Source: Gammaproteobacteria bacterium (GTDB lineage: Bacteria; Pseudomonadota; Gammaproteobacteria; Burkholderiales; Rhodocyclaceae). From it: DNA of 64,000 nt. The stretch's first letter is position 1; each line of letters begins with the position of its first letter. Location: the NCBI GenBank assembly GCA_018828385.1, contig JAHJVE010000009.1, forward strand, positions 100,910 to 164,909. The letters are read 5' to 3'. Below the pieces are notes generated by a model that was not told where the DNA came from, did no database searches, and worked only from the letters and a program-made list of their open reading frames with translations. Below are positions 9,340 through 18,809 of this stretch, one piece after another. The translations under genes and the position numbers were made by a program.

Positions 9340-9780
9340 ATGTTGCAAACCGAATCCCCCCTCGGCGCCGTGGCGACCCTGGCCAGCGGACTGCTCTTCG
9401 GCTTCGGCCTGGCCTGGTCGACGATGATCCGTCCCGAATCCGTGCTCGACTTTTTGACCTTCGACGACCTCGGCCTGCTCTTCGTTCTGGGCAGCGCCGT
9501 CGGCATTAATCTGCTGGCTTACCAGCTGGTGCCGCGTCTGTTTGGCCGGACCCTGCTCGGCACCGCCTTTCAGGAGCGGCCGTTCGAGCTGGATCGGCAG
9601 GCCTTGCTGGGCGGGGTCCTGTTCGGTGTCGGCTGGGGACTGTGCGGAGTCTGTCCCGGCCCGGCGCTGGCCGGCCTGGGGGCGGGCAATGCCGACCTGC
9701 TGATCGCCCTCGCCGGCATTTTTGCCGGCGCCCTGTTGCACGGCCTGTGGGCCGGGCGCCAGGTGCCGGTGACCGCCTGA
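9340..9780 (+). CDS. YeeE/YedE-family (DUF6691-like) sulfur transporter subunit, second half
   Basis: This 146-residue membrane protein is the PmpB-like partner of the gene at 8876. It opens with MLQTESPLGAVATLASGLLF and carries a second Cys motif, GWGLCGVCPGPALAGLG, equivalent to the GGxCxxG motif of the other half. The two half-transporters are expected to form one channel for import of a reduced sulfur compound. It starts two bases after its partner's stop, indicating translational coupling. Confidence 0.85.
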   Translation: MLQTESPLGAVATLASGLLFGFGLAWSTMIRPESVLDFLTFDDLGLLFVLGSAVGINLLAYQLVPRLFGRTLLGTAFQERPFELDRQALLGGVLFGVGWGLCGVCPGPALAGLGAGNADLLIALAGIFAGALLHGLWAGRQVPVTA

Positions 9781-9812
9781 TTGTGGCTGACCGGACCTAA
9801 AATCAGGCACCC

Positions 9813-10622
9813 ATGCTGATGCTGAATGGACTTGTGACCCCTCAACCCATCGCCGTTTTCGATTCCGGCCTCGGCGGCCTGACGGTCTTGCGCGCCCTGC
9901 GCGAACGGCTGCCGCACGAAGACTTTTTCTATTTCGCCGATACCCGCTTCCTGCCCTACGGCGACCGGCCGGAAGCGTTCCTGCGCGAGCGCGGCGTGCT
10001 GATTGCCGAGGCGCTGGTCAAGCTGGGAGCGAAGGCGCTGGTCATCGCCTGCAACACGGCGACGGCGGCGGCTGCCGAGGCGATTCGGGCGGCGATCACG
10101 GTGCCGGTGGTGGCGCTAGAGCCGGGCGTCAAGCCGGCGGTCGGGCTGACCAGAACGGGCGTCATCGGCGTCCTGGCAACGACGCGGACCTTGGCCAGCG
10201 AGCGCTTTCAGCGGCTGGTCGGCAACCATGCCAACGGCCATCGGGTCATCGCCCAGCCCTGTCCCGGCCTGGCCGAAGCCATCGAGGCCGAGGGGCCGGA
10301 CAGCGCCGCCGTGGCGGCCTTGCTCGATACCTTCGTGGCGCCGCTGGTTGCGGCGGAGGCCGATGTCGTGGTGCTCGGCTGCACGCATTACCCGTGCGTG
10401 TCGGCAGCAATTGCCCGGCGCATGCCGGCCGGCACGGTGCTGCTCGATACCGGCGAGCCGGTGGCGCGGCAGCTTGAACGGCTGTTGGCGGCGGGTAATC
10501 TGCTCGGTGGCGGCGAGGGCCGGCTGACGGTGGCGACGAGTGGCGCGCCGGCTTCGGTGATTGCTACGGTCGACCGGATTTTTGGCCAAAAATTGAAAAT
10601 CGAACACTGGGAGCCGCAATGA
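9813..10622 (+). CDS. murI: Glutamate racemase
   Basis: This 269-residue protein interconverts L- and D-glutamate for peptidoglycan. It has the N-terminal IAVFDSGLGGLTVLRALRE motif, YFADTRFLPYG, the catalytic cysteines in ACNTATAAA and LGCTHYPCV, and the usual length. Start alternatives are ATG 9813, ATG 9819 and GTG 9834; none has a strong ribosome site. The last coding stretch (residues about 251-264, ATVDRIFGQKLKIE) is encoded by a copy of the interspersed repeat, so the extreme C-terminus differs from the usual family ending. The stop overlaps the next ATG (ATGA). Confidence 0.95.
   Translation: MLMLNGLVTPQPIAVFDSGLGGLTVLRALRERLPHEDFFYFADTRFLPYGDRPEAFLRERGVLIAEALVKLGAKALVIACNTATAAAAEAIRAAITVPVVALEPGVKPAVGLTRTGVIGVLATTRTLASERFQRLVGNHANGHRVIAQPCPGLAEAIEAEGPDSAAVAALLDTFVAPLVAAEADVVVLGCTHYPCVSAAIARRMPAGTVLLDTGEPVARQLERLLAAGNLLGGGEGRLTVATSGAPASVIATVDRIFGQKLKIEHWEPQ
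10563..10604 (+). repeat. Interspersed 36-40 bp repeat, copy 3 (inside murI)
   Basis: GCTACGGTCGACCGG, ATTTTT, then GGCCAAAAATTGAAAATCG. It is in frame in the murI 3' end and encodes ATVDRIFGQKLKIE. Confidence 0.8.
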
Positions 10623-11833
10623 GCGAGGGGCAAAACGACGTCGCGCAAAAACCGCTGGCCGGCCTCAAGGTGGTCGAACTCGGCACGTTGATCGCCGGGC
10701 CGTTCTGCACGCGGATCATGGGCGAGTTCGGCGCCGAGGTCATCAAGGTCGAAGCGCCCGACGGCGGCGACCCGCTGCGCAAGTGGCGCAAGCTCTACGA
10801 GGGCATGTCGCTGTGGTGGTACGTCCAGGCCCGCAACAAGAAATCGGTGACGGCCAACCTCAAGCACCCGGAAGGCCGCGAATTCGTCCGCAAGCTCATC
10901 GCCGACGCCGACATCCTGGTCGAGAACTTCCGCCCCGGCGTGCTCGAAAAGCTCGGCCTGGGCTGGGAAACGCTGAAAGCCGACAACCCGGGGCTGGTCA
11001 TGGTCCGCCTCTCCGGCTTCGGCCAGAGCGGGCCGTACAAGGACCAGCCGGGCTTCGGCGCGGTCGGCGAATCGATGGGTGGCCTGCGCTACATCACCGG
11101 CTTTCCCGACCGGCCACCGGTGCGTACCGGGATTTCCATCGGCGATTCGATTGCCGCGCTGTGGGGCGCCATCGGCGCGCTGATGGCGCTGCGCCACAAG
11201 GAGGTCAATGGCGGTGCCGGGCAGGTCGTCGATGTTGCCCTCTACGAGGCGGTCTTCGCGATGATGGAATCGCTGGTCCCGGAGTTCGACGTCTTCGGCT
11301 TCGTCCGCGAACGCACCGGCAACATCATGCCCGGCATCACGCCGTCCAACACGCACACGACCCGGGACGGCAAGCACGTGACCATCGGCGCCAACGGCGA
11401 CGCGATCTTCAAGCGCTTCATGCACGCCATCGGCCGCGCCGACCTGGCCGACGACCCGACGCTGGCCGACAACGCCGGCCGCGACGCCCGGCGCGACGAA
11501 ATCTACGGCCTGATCGACCGCTGGGTCGCCGAGCACGACGAGGCCGACGTGCTGGCCATCCTGGCCGCCGCCGAAGTCCCGTCGTCGCGCGTCTATTCCG
11601 CCGTCGACATGTTTGCCGACCCGCAATTCATCGCCCGCCAGATGTTTGAGTCGGCGAAGCTGCCGGACGGCAAGGAATTCCGCCTGCCGGGCATCGTCCC
11701 CAAATTGTCCGAAACGCCAGGCGGCACCGAGTGGATCGGCCCGGCCCTCGGCGAGCACACCGACGCCGTGCTGGCCGAACTAGGCTACGCCGCGGAGCGC
11801 ATCGCAGCGCTGCGGGCTGACGGGGCGATTTGA
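10619..11833 (+). CDS. CaiB/BaiF family III CoA transferase
   Basis: This 404-residue protein has the family III hallmarks: PLAGLKVVELGTLIAGPFCT at the N-terminus, VIKVEAPDGGDPLR, ARNKKSVTANLKHPEGRE, and the conserved Asp of the acyl-CoA intermediate in RTGISIGDSIAAL. These enzymes move CoA between carboxylates such as succinate, formate, citramalate or carnitine derivatives; the substrate cannot be read from sequence. It overlaps murI by ATGA, an unusual pairing with no obvious metabolic logic. Confidence 0.9.
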   Translation: MSEGQNDVAQKPLAGLKVVELGTLIAGPFCTRIMGEFGAEVIKVEAPDGGDPLRKWRKLYEGMSLWWYVQARNKKSVTANLKHPEGREFVRKLIADADILVENFRPGVLEKLGLGWETLKADNPGLVMVRLSGFGQSGPYKDQPGFGAVGESMGGLRYITGFPDRPPVRTGISIGDSIAALWGAIGALMALRHKEVNGGAGQVVDVALYEAVFAMMESLVPEFDVFGFVRERTGNIMPGITPSNTHTTRDGKHVTIGANGDAIFKRFMHAIGRADLADDPTLADNAGRDARRDEIYGLIDRWVAEHDEADVLAILAAAEVPSSRVYSAVDMFADPQFIARQMFESAKLPDGKEFRLPGIVPKLSETPGGTEWIGPALGEHTDAVLAELGYAAERIAALRADGAI

Positions 11834-11860
11834 GCGGTTTGGGCGCTGTGGAGCGGATCT

Positions 11861-11900
11861 CCACGGTCAACCCGAAAAACAGGCCAAAATTGCCTCATTC
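11861..11900 (+). repeat. Interspersed 36-40 bp repeat, copy 4
   Basis: CCACGGTCAACCCGAAAAAC followed by AGGCCAAAATTGCCTCATTC. It lies 27 bases after the CoA transferase stop, in forward orientation. Confidence 0.75.
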
Positions 11901-11941
11901 CCGGCGGGCTTGTTGTAGCCGAGCTGGACGCCGGCTTAGCT

Positions 11942-12376
11942 TTACTCGGCGAGTGCTGTCGCAACTTTCATCGCGTTAGCTTCGTTGTAGGCAATATCCT
12001 CGGCCGAGAATGGGCTATCGCGCTTTGCGAAGCTCGTGAAATTCAAGGTGCCCCACACCTCGTCACGAACGAGAATCGGCGAGCTGATATAGAACTCGCA
12101 GGGGATGGCATCGTACAAGGGGTGCAGGCGCATTCCCTGCACGCCGTTGATCTCGGTGATCGCAACGGTGCGCCCACATTCAACCACTTCCCTGCAATAA
12201 ACGGCAGTTAGCGGGTAACGGTCGCCGGCTTCGGGAATGCCTGTGGCGGACGATGCGGCAAAAATTCCGTAGGTTCCATTGTGGATTTGGCTGACGATTC
12301 CGAGCATGGCGCCAAATCGGTGCCGCCCTTCGATCAGGATGCCAAGCGCCAATTGTCTAATTTCTGTTTTTTTCAT
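11942..12376 (-). CDS. GAF-domain protein
   Basis: This protein of about 144 residues is a single GAF domain: RFGAMLGIVSQIHNGTYGIF, GDRYPLTAVYCREVVECGRT and FYISSPILVRDEVWGTLNFT. Such free-standing GAF proteins bind small ligands or act as redox sensors. Two Cys residues are present (CREVVEC). I start at MKKTEIRQLA (12376). The frame extends 17 codons further upstream, but that part is not GAF-like. No output domain is attached and the neighbours are unrelated, so its role is unknown. Confidence 0.75.
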   Translation of the reverse strand: MKKTEIRQLALGILIEGRHRFGAMLGIVSQIHNGTYGIFAASSATGIPEAGDRYPLTAVYCREVVECGRTVAITEINGVQGMRLHPLYDAIPCEFYISSPILVRDEVWGTLNFTSFAKRDSPFSAEDIAYNEANAMKVATALAE

Positions 12377-12529
12377 GCGAGCAGGACCGCCGGTGGGAAA
12401 TTGCGTATCGATTATGACGAAGGTCATAGTTGTTTGGCAAACGCTTATATCGACCGCCTGAGTTTGCGTGATGACAGAAGGGCTTTCGCCAGTCGATCAA
12501 AGACAACCGGAAGCGCACCGGCCACAATC

Positions 12530-12565
12530 CTGCGGTCAACCGGAAAATTCGGCCAAAAACGGAAT
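12530..12565 (+). repeat. Interspersed 36-40 bp repeat, copy 5
   Basis: CTGCGGTCAACCGGAAAATT followed by CGGCCAAAAACGGAAT. It lies in the gap downstream of cysB, 27 bases past its stop. Confidence 0.75.
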
Positions 12566-12591
12566 CTTGCGGGGCCTGCTTCGCCCCGCGA

Positions 12592-13535
12592 TCAAAGATC
12601 GTCCCCCCCGCGCCCGAGTTGCGCCATTGATGCCTTGACCGTGTTCTCGCTCAGTTCCGGCGCGCACAATTCGATGAAGCGGTAGGCAAAGCCGCGCAGA
12701 TAGTGGCCGCGGCGTATGGCGATATGCGTCGTGTTCTCCGGAAAGAGGTGCTGGCAGTCGATCAGCACCAGCCCGTCGTCGCGTTTGGGGTGGAAGGCCA
12801 TCGAGGCGATGATGCCGATGCCCAGCCCCAGTTCGACGTAAGTCTTGATGACATCGGCGTCCAGCGCCGACATGATGACATCCGGGGCGACGCCGGCTTC
12901 GGCAAAGGCCCGATCGATTCTTGCCCGTCCGGTAAAACCCTCGTGGTAAGTGATGACCGGATACTCGGCGATGGCCTCCAGGCTCGGCTGGCCAATGGCC
13001 AGCAAGGGATGTCCGGTCGGGACCACGAGGGCGTGGTGCCAGCGGTAATAGGGAAAGGTCGCCAACGCTTCGTGTTCCTCGGTCAGGGCCTCGGTGGCAA
13101 TGCCGATGTCGGCCTCGCCTTCGCGCAGCAGATTGACGATTTCCTGCGGGCTGCCCTGATGCAGCTTCAAATGCACGCGTGGAAAGATTTTCTTGAACTC
13201 GGCGACCACTCCGGGCAGCGCGTAGCGCGCTTGCGTGTGCGTTGCGGCGATGGTCAGTTGGCCGACGTCGCGCTGACTATACTGCTCGGCCAGTGTCTTG
13301 ATGTTGCGCGCATCGTGCAGCATGCGTTCGACCAGGACCATCAGGTCCTTGCCCGGATCGGTCAGGCCAAGCAGGCGCTTGCCTTTGCGCACGAACAGCT
13401 CGACGCCGAGTTCGTCCTCGAGATCCTTGATGTGCTTGGAGACGCCGGATTGCGAGGTGAATAGCGCGTTGCCGACCTCGGTCAGGTTGAAGTTGCGGCG
13501 CACCGTCTCGCGGAGGATGCGCAGTTGCTGGAAAT

Positions 13536-13539
<4 letters not shown>
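12592..13539 (-). CDS. cysB: CysB-type LysR regulator of sulfur assimilation
   Basis: This 315-residue LysR protein has a CysB/Cbl-type N-terminal winged helix ([37 protein letters not shown]). Its effector domain includes [15 protein letters not shown], the conserved sulfur-ligand stretch of CysB. CysB activates sulfate-uptake and cysteine genes in response to O-acetylserine. The ATG overlaps the cysA stop (ATGA), making cysB the last gene of the cysTWA operon and suggesting feedback on its own synthesis. Downstream is a GC-rich hairpin and a repeat copy. Confidence 0.92.
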
Positions 13540-14611
<1,072 letters not shown>

Positions 14612-14615
<4 letters not shown>

Positions 14616-15511
14616 GATGCGGATTCCTGGGTTTCCCGGTAGGTGCGGGCCGCCTGATGCTCGACCCAGTTCTTGATGACTAGCGTGACCAGGGCCAGCA
14701 GCGCCAGCAGCGAGGCCACGGCGAAGGCCGCCGAGAACATGTATTCGTTGTAGAGAATTTCGACGTGCAGCGGCAGCGTGTTGGTCTGCCCGCGGATATG
14801 GCCGGAGACGACGCTGACTGCACCGAACTCGCCCATCGCCCGGGCGTTGGTCAGGATCACGCCGTACATCAGGCCCCACTTGATGTTGGGCAGCGTGACG
14901 TGCCAGAACACCTGCCAGCCCTTGGCGCCAAGCACCACCGCCGCTTCTTCCTCCTCCCGGCCTTGCGCCTGCATGAGCGGAATCAGCTCGCGGGCAACGA
15001 AGGGGAAGGTGACGAAGACGGTGGCCAGCACGATGCCGGGTACGGCGAAGATGATCCGGATGTCGTGCTCCGACAGCCAGGAACCGAACCAGCCCTGGGC
15101 GCCGAAAATCAGCACGAAGACGAGACCGGCGATGACCGGCGAGACCGAGAACGGCAGGTCGATCAGCGTGATCAGGATCTGCTTGCCGCGGAACTCGAAC
15201 TTGGCGATAGCCCAGGCCGCTGCGACCCCGAAAACGAGGTTGAGCGGCACCGAAATCGCCGCCGCCAGCAGGGTCAGCCGGATCGCCGACAGGGCATCGG
15301 GATCAATCAGCGCCGTGGCATAGGTTTCCCAGCCCTTGCGTAGCGCCTCGACAAAAACCGCGATCAGCGGCAGCAGCAGGAAGATCGCGAAGAAACTGAG
15401 GGCCAGTGCCAAGATCGTCCATTTGACCAGCGGCGTTTCACTGGTCGCCGCCTTGCTCTCGAAACGGGATGCGTGGTCCGCTCCGAGGTGCATCGTTGTC
15501 GCGCCGGCCAT
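14612..15511 (-). CDS. cysW: Sulfate ABC transporter permease CysW
   Basis: This 299-residue inner-membrane permease has about six hydrophobic segments and the binding-protein-dependent transport EAA loop near [20 protein letters not shown]. The ending and [20 protein letters not shown] match CysW. The ATG at 15511 shares one base with the cysT stop (TAATG), so translation is coupled. A longer upstream frame is rejected because it overlaps cysT. Confidence 0.94.
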
Positions 15512-16347
15512 TAGCGGTCCCTCCCGGTGCGTTTGGCGGCCCACGCCTGCAGACCATTGATGATGAGCAGCAGCGTGAAGGAAAACAGCAACATCACCGA
15601 GGCAATCGCCGTCGCCCCGCGATAGTCGTATTGCTCCAGTTTGGTGATGATCATCAGCGGTGTGATTTCCGAGACGTAGGGCAGATTGCCGGCGCTGAAG
15701 ATGACCGAGCCGTATTCGCCGACAGCGCGGGCGAAAGCCAGCGCGAAGCCGGTCAGCAGCGCCGGCAACAGGATGGGCAGGATGACGTGGCGGAAGGTCT
15801 GCCAGCGTTGCGCGCCGAGGCTGGCGGCGGCTTCCTCGAGTTCGGTATCGAGGTCTTCAAGGATCGGTTGGACGGTGCGCACGACAAAGGGCAGACCGAT
15901 GAAGACCAGCGCGACGAGCACGCCGAGCGGCGTGAACGCGACCTTGATGCCGAGCGGTTCGAGGTATTGGCCGAGCCAGCCGTTCTTGGCATACAGCGCG
16001 GTCAGCGCGATGCCGGCGACGGCAGTCGGCAGCGCGAACGGCAGATCGACCAGGGCATCGACGATCTTCTTGCCGGGGAAACTGTAGCGGACCAGCGCCC
16101 AGGCCAGCAGCAGCCCGAACACGGCGTTGATCGCCGCCGCCAGCAGCGAGGCACCGAACGACAGCTGGTAGGTGGCGACCACCTGCGGCGCGGTGACCAC
16201 GTCGATGAACTCGCCCCAGCTCAGCTCGGCGGTCTTCAGAAAGACCGCCGTGAGCGGGATCAGGATCAGCAACGACAGGTAACCGAGGGTGTAGCCCAGG
16301 GTGAGGTTGAAGCCCGGCAGGACGCGGAATGATTGCGTCGTCGCCAT
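15511..16347 (-). CDS. cysT: Sulfate ABC transporter permease CysT (CysU)
   Basis: This 278-residue permease has six predicted membrane segments, an EAA-type loop ([20 protein letters not shown]) and [19 protein letters not shown], which is diagnostic of CysT. AGGAGA lies seven bases before the ATG at 16347 and within the end of the small upstream frame at 16347-16430, whose stop overlaps this start (TGATG). It pairs with CysW in the sulfate channel. Confidence 0.94.
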   Translation of the reverse strand: MATTQSFRVLPGFNLTLGYTLGYLSLLILIPLTAVFLKTAELSWGEFIDVVTAPQVVATYQLSFGASLLAAAINAVFGLLLAWALVRYSFPGKKIVDALVDLPFALPTAVAGIALTALYAKNGWLGQYLEPLGIKVAFTPLGVLVALVFIGLPFVVRTVQPILEDLDTELEEAAASLGAQRWQTFRHVILPILLPALLTGFALAFARAVGEYGSVIFSAGNLPYVSEITPLMIITKLEQYDYRGATAIASVMLLFSFTLLLIINGLQAWAAKRTGRDR

Positions 16348-16430
16348 CAACTTCTCCTGACGACGCCGACATCGCGCGGGGTACCGATTGTCGTTACGCT
16401 GCGCCAGTCACGCGTGTCGAACCTGAACAT
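16347..16430 (-). CDS. Candidate 27-codon leader peptide upstream of cysT
   Basis: The reverse strand reads MFRFDTRDWRSVTTIGTPRD followed by VGVVRRS and TGA. GGAG lies about eight bases upstream of the ATG. The TGA shares its last base with the cysT ATG (TGATG), and the cysT ribosome site (AGGAGA) lies in the last codons of this frame, so ribosomes leaving it would be placed to start cysT. It has no Cys or Met run, unlike classical cysteine attenuators. This is an inference from layout only; no homologue is claimed. Confidence 0.55.
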   Translation of the reverse strand: MFRFDTRDWRSVTTIGTPRDVGVVRRS

Positions 16431-16521
16431 GAAAAACTCCGGATTGAGTGAATGGCCCAGTGTAGGCAGGAAGGCTTAGCACCCAAACTAATAAAAAATG
16501 ATTTTGATATTCCTGAATTGG
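16431..16521 (-). promoter_or_regulatory. cysTWA-cysB promoter region with AT-rich CysB-like site
   Basis: The 91-base gap between the hydrolase gene and the leader frame contains the AT-rich stretch TAATAAAAAATGATTTTGAT (about 16487-16508), flanked by TTAGTTTGGGTGCTAAG on the reverse strand. CysB sites are long AT-rich tracts near -35, so this is a plausible activator site. The exact promoter is not resolved. Confidence 0.4.
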
Positions 16522-17109
16522 CTAAACGCTGATGGCTAGCTCGCCGACCAGGAAACTGCCCTGCGCTGACTGCAGCGCGCGCAGCATGGCCAGACCTTTC
16601 GGCCAGGGGCCGAAACCCGAATCGACATTGATGTGCCCGGCGGCACCCTGGCTGTGCAGTCGGCTTCCCCAGCGATCCGCCCAGTAGGCGGCACTGGCGA
16701 AATTCAGCCAGGGATCGTTGGTGCTGGCGACCAGCAGGCTGGGGCAGCGCAGACGGATGTCGTAGAGCCAGCTGGCGATGCTGCCTTCGTCGCCCGAGCG
16801 GAAGCCCTGCGCGGAGAACCGCTCGGGGTCGGCCGGGGCGACGAGAAGTGCGCCGCCAATCCGCTCCGGACGAAGCGCTGCCGCCATCACCGCGGCGAGG
16901 CAGCCGAAGCTGTGGGCAACCAGCCAGACCGGGCCGTCCGCGCGCTTGATGGCAGCCTCTACGCGGTCGGTCCACCGGCCCAGGGCCGGCCGTTGCCAGT
17001 CGATACCGGCTACCCGCCGGGTCGCCGGCAGCTGACGTTCCATCCAGCTTTGCCAGTGGGCCGGACCGCTCCCGAGGTAGCCCGGCACGATCAGGACCGT
17101 CTGTTTCAT
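16522..17109 (-). CDS. RBBP9/YdeN-family serine hydrolase
   Basis: This 195-residue alpha/beta hydrolase opens with MKQTVLIVPGYLGSGPAHWQ, the RBBP9/YdeN family signature. It carries nucleophile elbow VAHSFGC, acid region STNDPW and catalytic His in AAGHINVDSGFGPWP. The substrate is unknown. Its ATG is three bases after the sbp stop, so it is co-transcribed with the sulfate-binding protein and sits between it and cysTWA. That placement suggests a role in sulfur-compound metabolism, though this rests only on position. Confidence 0.85.
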   Translation of the reverse strand: MKQTVLIVPGYLGSGPAHWQSWMERQLPATRRVAGIDWQRPALGRWTDRVEAAIKRADGPVWLVAHSFGCLAAVMAAALRPERIGGALLVAPADPERFSAQGFRSGDEGSIASWLYDIRLRCPSLLVASTNDPWLNFASAAYWADRWGSRLHSQGAAGHINVDSGFGPWPKGLAMLRALQSAQGSFLVGELAISV

Positions 17110-17112
17110 GGC

Positions 17113-18117
17113 TTACCGGCGGTACAACTGATCGAAAATGCCGCCGTCGGCGAAATGCTTTTTCTGCACGGCCTGCCAGCCGCCAAGGTCGTCGATTTTG
17201 ATCAGGTCCAGCTTGGAAAAGCGGGCGACATCGGCCGGGTCGGCGAGTTCGGGCTTGATCGGGCGGTAATAGTGTCGGGCAACCAGTTTCTGGCCGACCG
17301 GCGAATACAGGTATTTGACGTAGGCCTCGGCGACCTTTTCGGTGCCGTGCTTGCGGCTGTTGCCGTCGACGACGGCGACCGGCGGTTCGGCCAGGATGGA
17401 AACCGAGGGCACGACGATTTCAAATTTGTCTGGCCCCAGTTCATTGATCGACAGGAAAGCTTCGTTTTCCCAGGCCAGCAGAACGTCGCCGATCCCGCGC
17501 TGGACGAAGGTGTTGGTCGCGCCGCGAGCGCCGGAATCGAGCACCGGGACGTGCGAGTAGAGCGTCTTCACGAATTCGCGAGCCTTCTCCTGGCTGCCGT
17601 ATTTGTTCTCGGCAAAGCCCCAGGCGGCCAGGTAGTTCCAGCGGGCGCCGCCGGACGTCTTCGGATTCGGCGTGACGACTTCGACGCCGGGTTTGACCAG
17701 ATCGGCCCAGTCCTTGATGCCCTTGGGGTTCCCTTTCTTGACCAGGAAGACAATGGTCGAGGTGTAGGGCGAACTGTTGTGCGGCAGTCGCTTCTGCCAG
17801 TCCTTGGGCAGCTTGCCGGTCTTTTCGCCAATGGCGTCGATGTCGTAAGCCAGGGCCAGGGTGACGACATCGGCTTCCAGCCCGTCGATCACCGCCCGCG
17901 CCTGCTTGCCGGCTCCGCCGTGCGATTGCCTGACGGTCACATTGTCTCCGGTCTTTTCCTTCCAGTAGCGTGAAAATTCGGGATTGAACGCCTGATACAA
18001 CTCCCGCGTCGGGTCATATGAAACGTTGAGAAGATCAATGTCGGCGGAGTGCGCCGTAACGGCCAGCGTCGATAAAACGGTGGCGACGAACAGGGGGCGA
18101 AGTGCTTCGAAATGCAT
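17113..18117 (-). CDS. sbp: Periplasmic sulfate-binding protein
   Basis: This 334-residue protein has a signal peptide ([20 protein letters not shown], cleavage near AHSA) and the Sbp/CysP motifs [37 protein letters not shown] and [17 protein letters not shown]. It captures sulfate and delivers it to the CysT/CysW channel. GAGAGGAATAA precedes the ATG. It is the first gene of the reverse-strand sulfate locus. Confidence 0.95.
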   Translation of the reverse strand: MHFEALRPLFVATVLSTLAVTAHSADIDLLNVSYDPTRELYQAFNPEFSRYWKEKTGDNVTVRQSHGGAGKQARAVIDGLEADVVTLALAYDIDAIGEKTGKLPKDWQKRLPHNSSPYTSTIVFLVKKGNPKGIKDWADLVKPGVEVVTPNPKTSGGARWNYLAAWGFAENKYGSQEKAREFVKTLYSHVPVLDSGARGATNTFVQRGIGDVLLAWENEAFLSINELGPDKFEIVVPSVSILAEPPVAVVDGNSRKHGTEKVAEAYVKYLYSPVGQKLVARHYYRPIKPELADPADVARFSKLDLIKIDDLGGWQAVQKKHFADGGIFDQLYRR

Positions 18118-18229
18118 GATTTATTCCTCTCGGTATTGCGGTGGAGGAAATGTAGCGGGCCGCGCGGAAGCGACGAAGCGAGAAAAAATGCTGAGCTTAT
18201 GAAGCGAAAAAGGCTGACCTGCCCGCCGA
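18118..18229 (-). promoter_or_regulatory. sbp upstream region
   Basis: This 112-base gap holds the sbp 5' end. The reverse strand has CTTCATAAGCTCAGCATTTT, an A/T-rich patch reminiscent of a CysB site, and a ribosome site GAGAGGAATAA. No exact promoter is called. Confidence 0.3.
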
Positions 18230-18772
18230 TCAACGCAAGCGGAAGCGCACCGGCAGGACGACCTGGCGCGGTGCGTCGGCCGGTAGCGATTGCAGCGAAC
18301 GCACGGCGCGCAGGGCGGCGGCGTCGAGCAGGGGGTGGCCGCTGCCTTGTTCGACGCGGGCGGCGCTGACTTTGCCGGTTTCGTCGATGATGATGAGGAC
18401 GAGGACTTCGCCTTCTTCCCCGCGGGCGATGGCTTCGGCCGGGTAGAACTGATCGGCGGCATCGAGTTTCTTGAGGTGCTCGCGGACGGCCTGGGTCCAG
18501 GTTTTGGCGGCCGGGGCGGCGGCTTTTCCGGCTGGCTTTGGCGGCGCCGGCCGGGCTGGCGGCGGGGGCGGCTCGGTGCTTGGCTCGGGCTGTTCGGGCA
18601 GGCTCAGCGGCGGCATGGCGGGTGGCGCCGGTGGCGGGCGCAGTTCGGCGGTGAGCGGTGCTACGGTCGACCGGAAATTTTGGCCAAAATCGAAATTGCT
18701 CAGCAGCGGCAGGAAGTGGAGCAGCAAGGACAGCGCGAGCGCGGCAAAAAGCCGGTAATCGACGCGGGGCAT
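18230..18772 (-). CDS. TonB-family energy-transducer protein
   Basis: This 180-residue protein has the TonB layout. One N-terminal membrane helix (YRLFAALALSLLLHFLPLL) is followed by a Pro-rich linker with PAPPAMPPLSLPEQPEPS and repeated PPPPARPAPP. A C-terminal TonB domain has YPAEAIARGEEGEVLVLIII and ends VVLPVRFRLR. It would couple the proton-motive force to outer-membrane transport, although ExbBD genes are not in the window. The start at 18772 is chosen by homology, since the frame is open much further upstream. Residues after the helix (NFDFGQNFRSTVAP) are encoded by a repeat copy. Confidence 0.82.
   Translation of the reverse strand: MPRVDYRLFAALALSLLLHFLPLLSNFDFGQNFRSTVAPLTAELRPPPAPPAMPPLSLPEQPEPSTEPPPPPARPAPPKPAGKAAAPAAKTWTQAVREHLKKLDAADQFYPAEAIARGEEGEVLVLIIIDETGKVSAARVEQGSGHPLLDAAALRAVRSLQSLPADAPRQVVLPVRFRLR
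18660..18700 (+). repeat. Interspersed 36-40 bp repeat, copy 6 (inside TonB-like gene)
   Basis: GCTACGGTCGACCGGAAAT, then TTTGGCCAAAATCGAAATTG. It is antisense to the TonB-like gene and is read there as NFDFGQNFRSTVA. Confidence 0.8.
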
Positions 18773-18809
18773 GAGAAAATGGGCGCTGGCTTGAGGCAAG
18801 GGAAACTCA

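Noticed and set aside
12570..12590. GC-rich hairpin after cysB as an intrinsic terminator
   Set aside because: The GGGGC/GCCCC stem has no T-run on the cysB strand, so it was not called.
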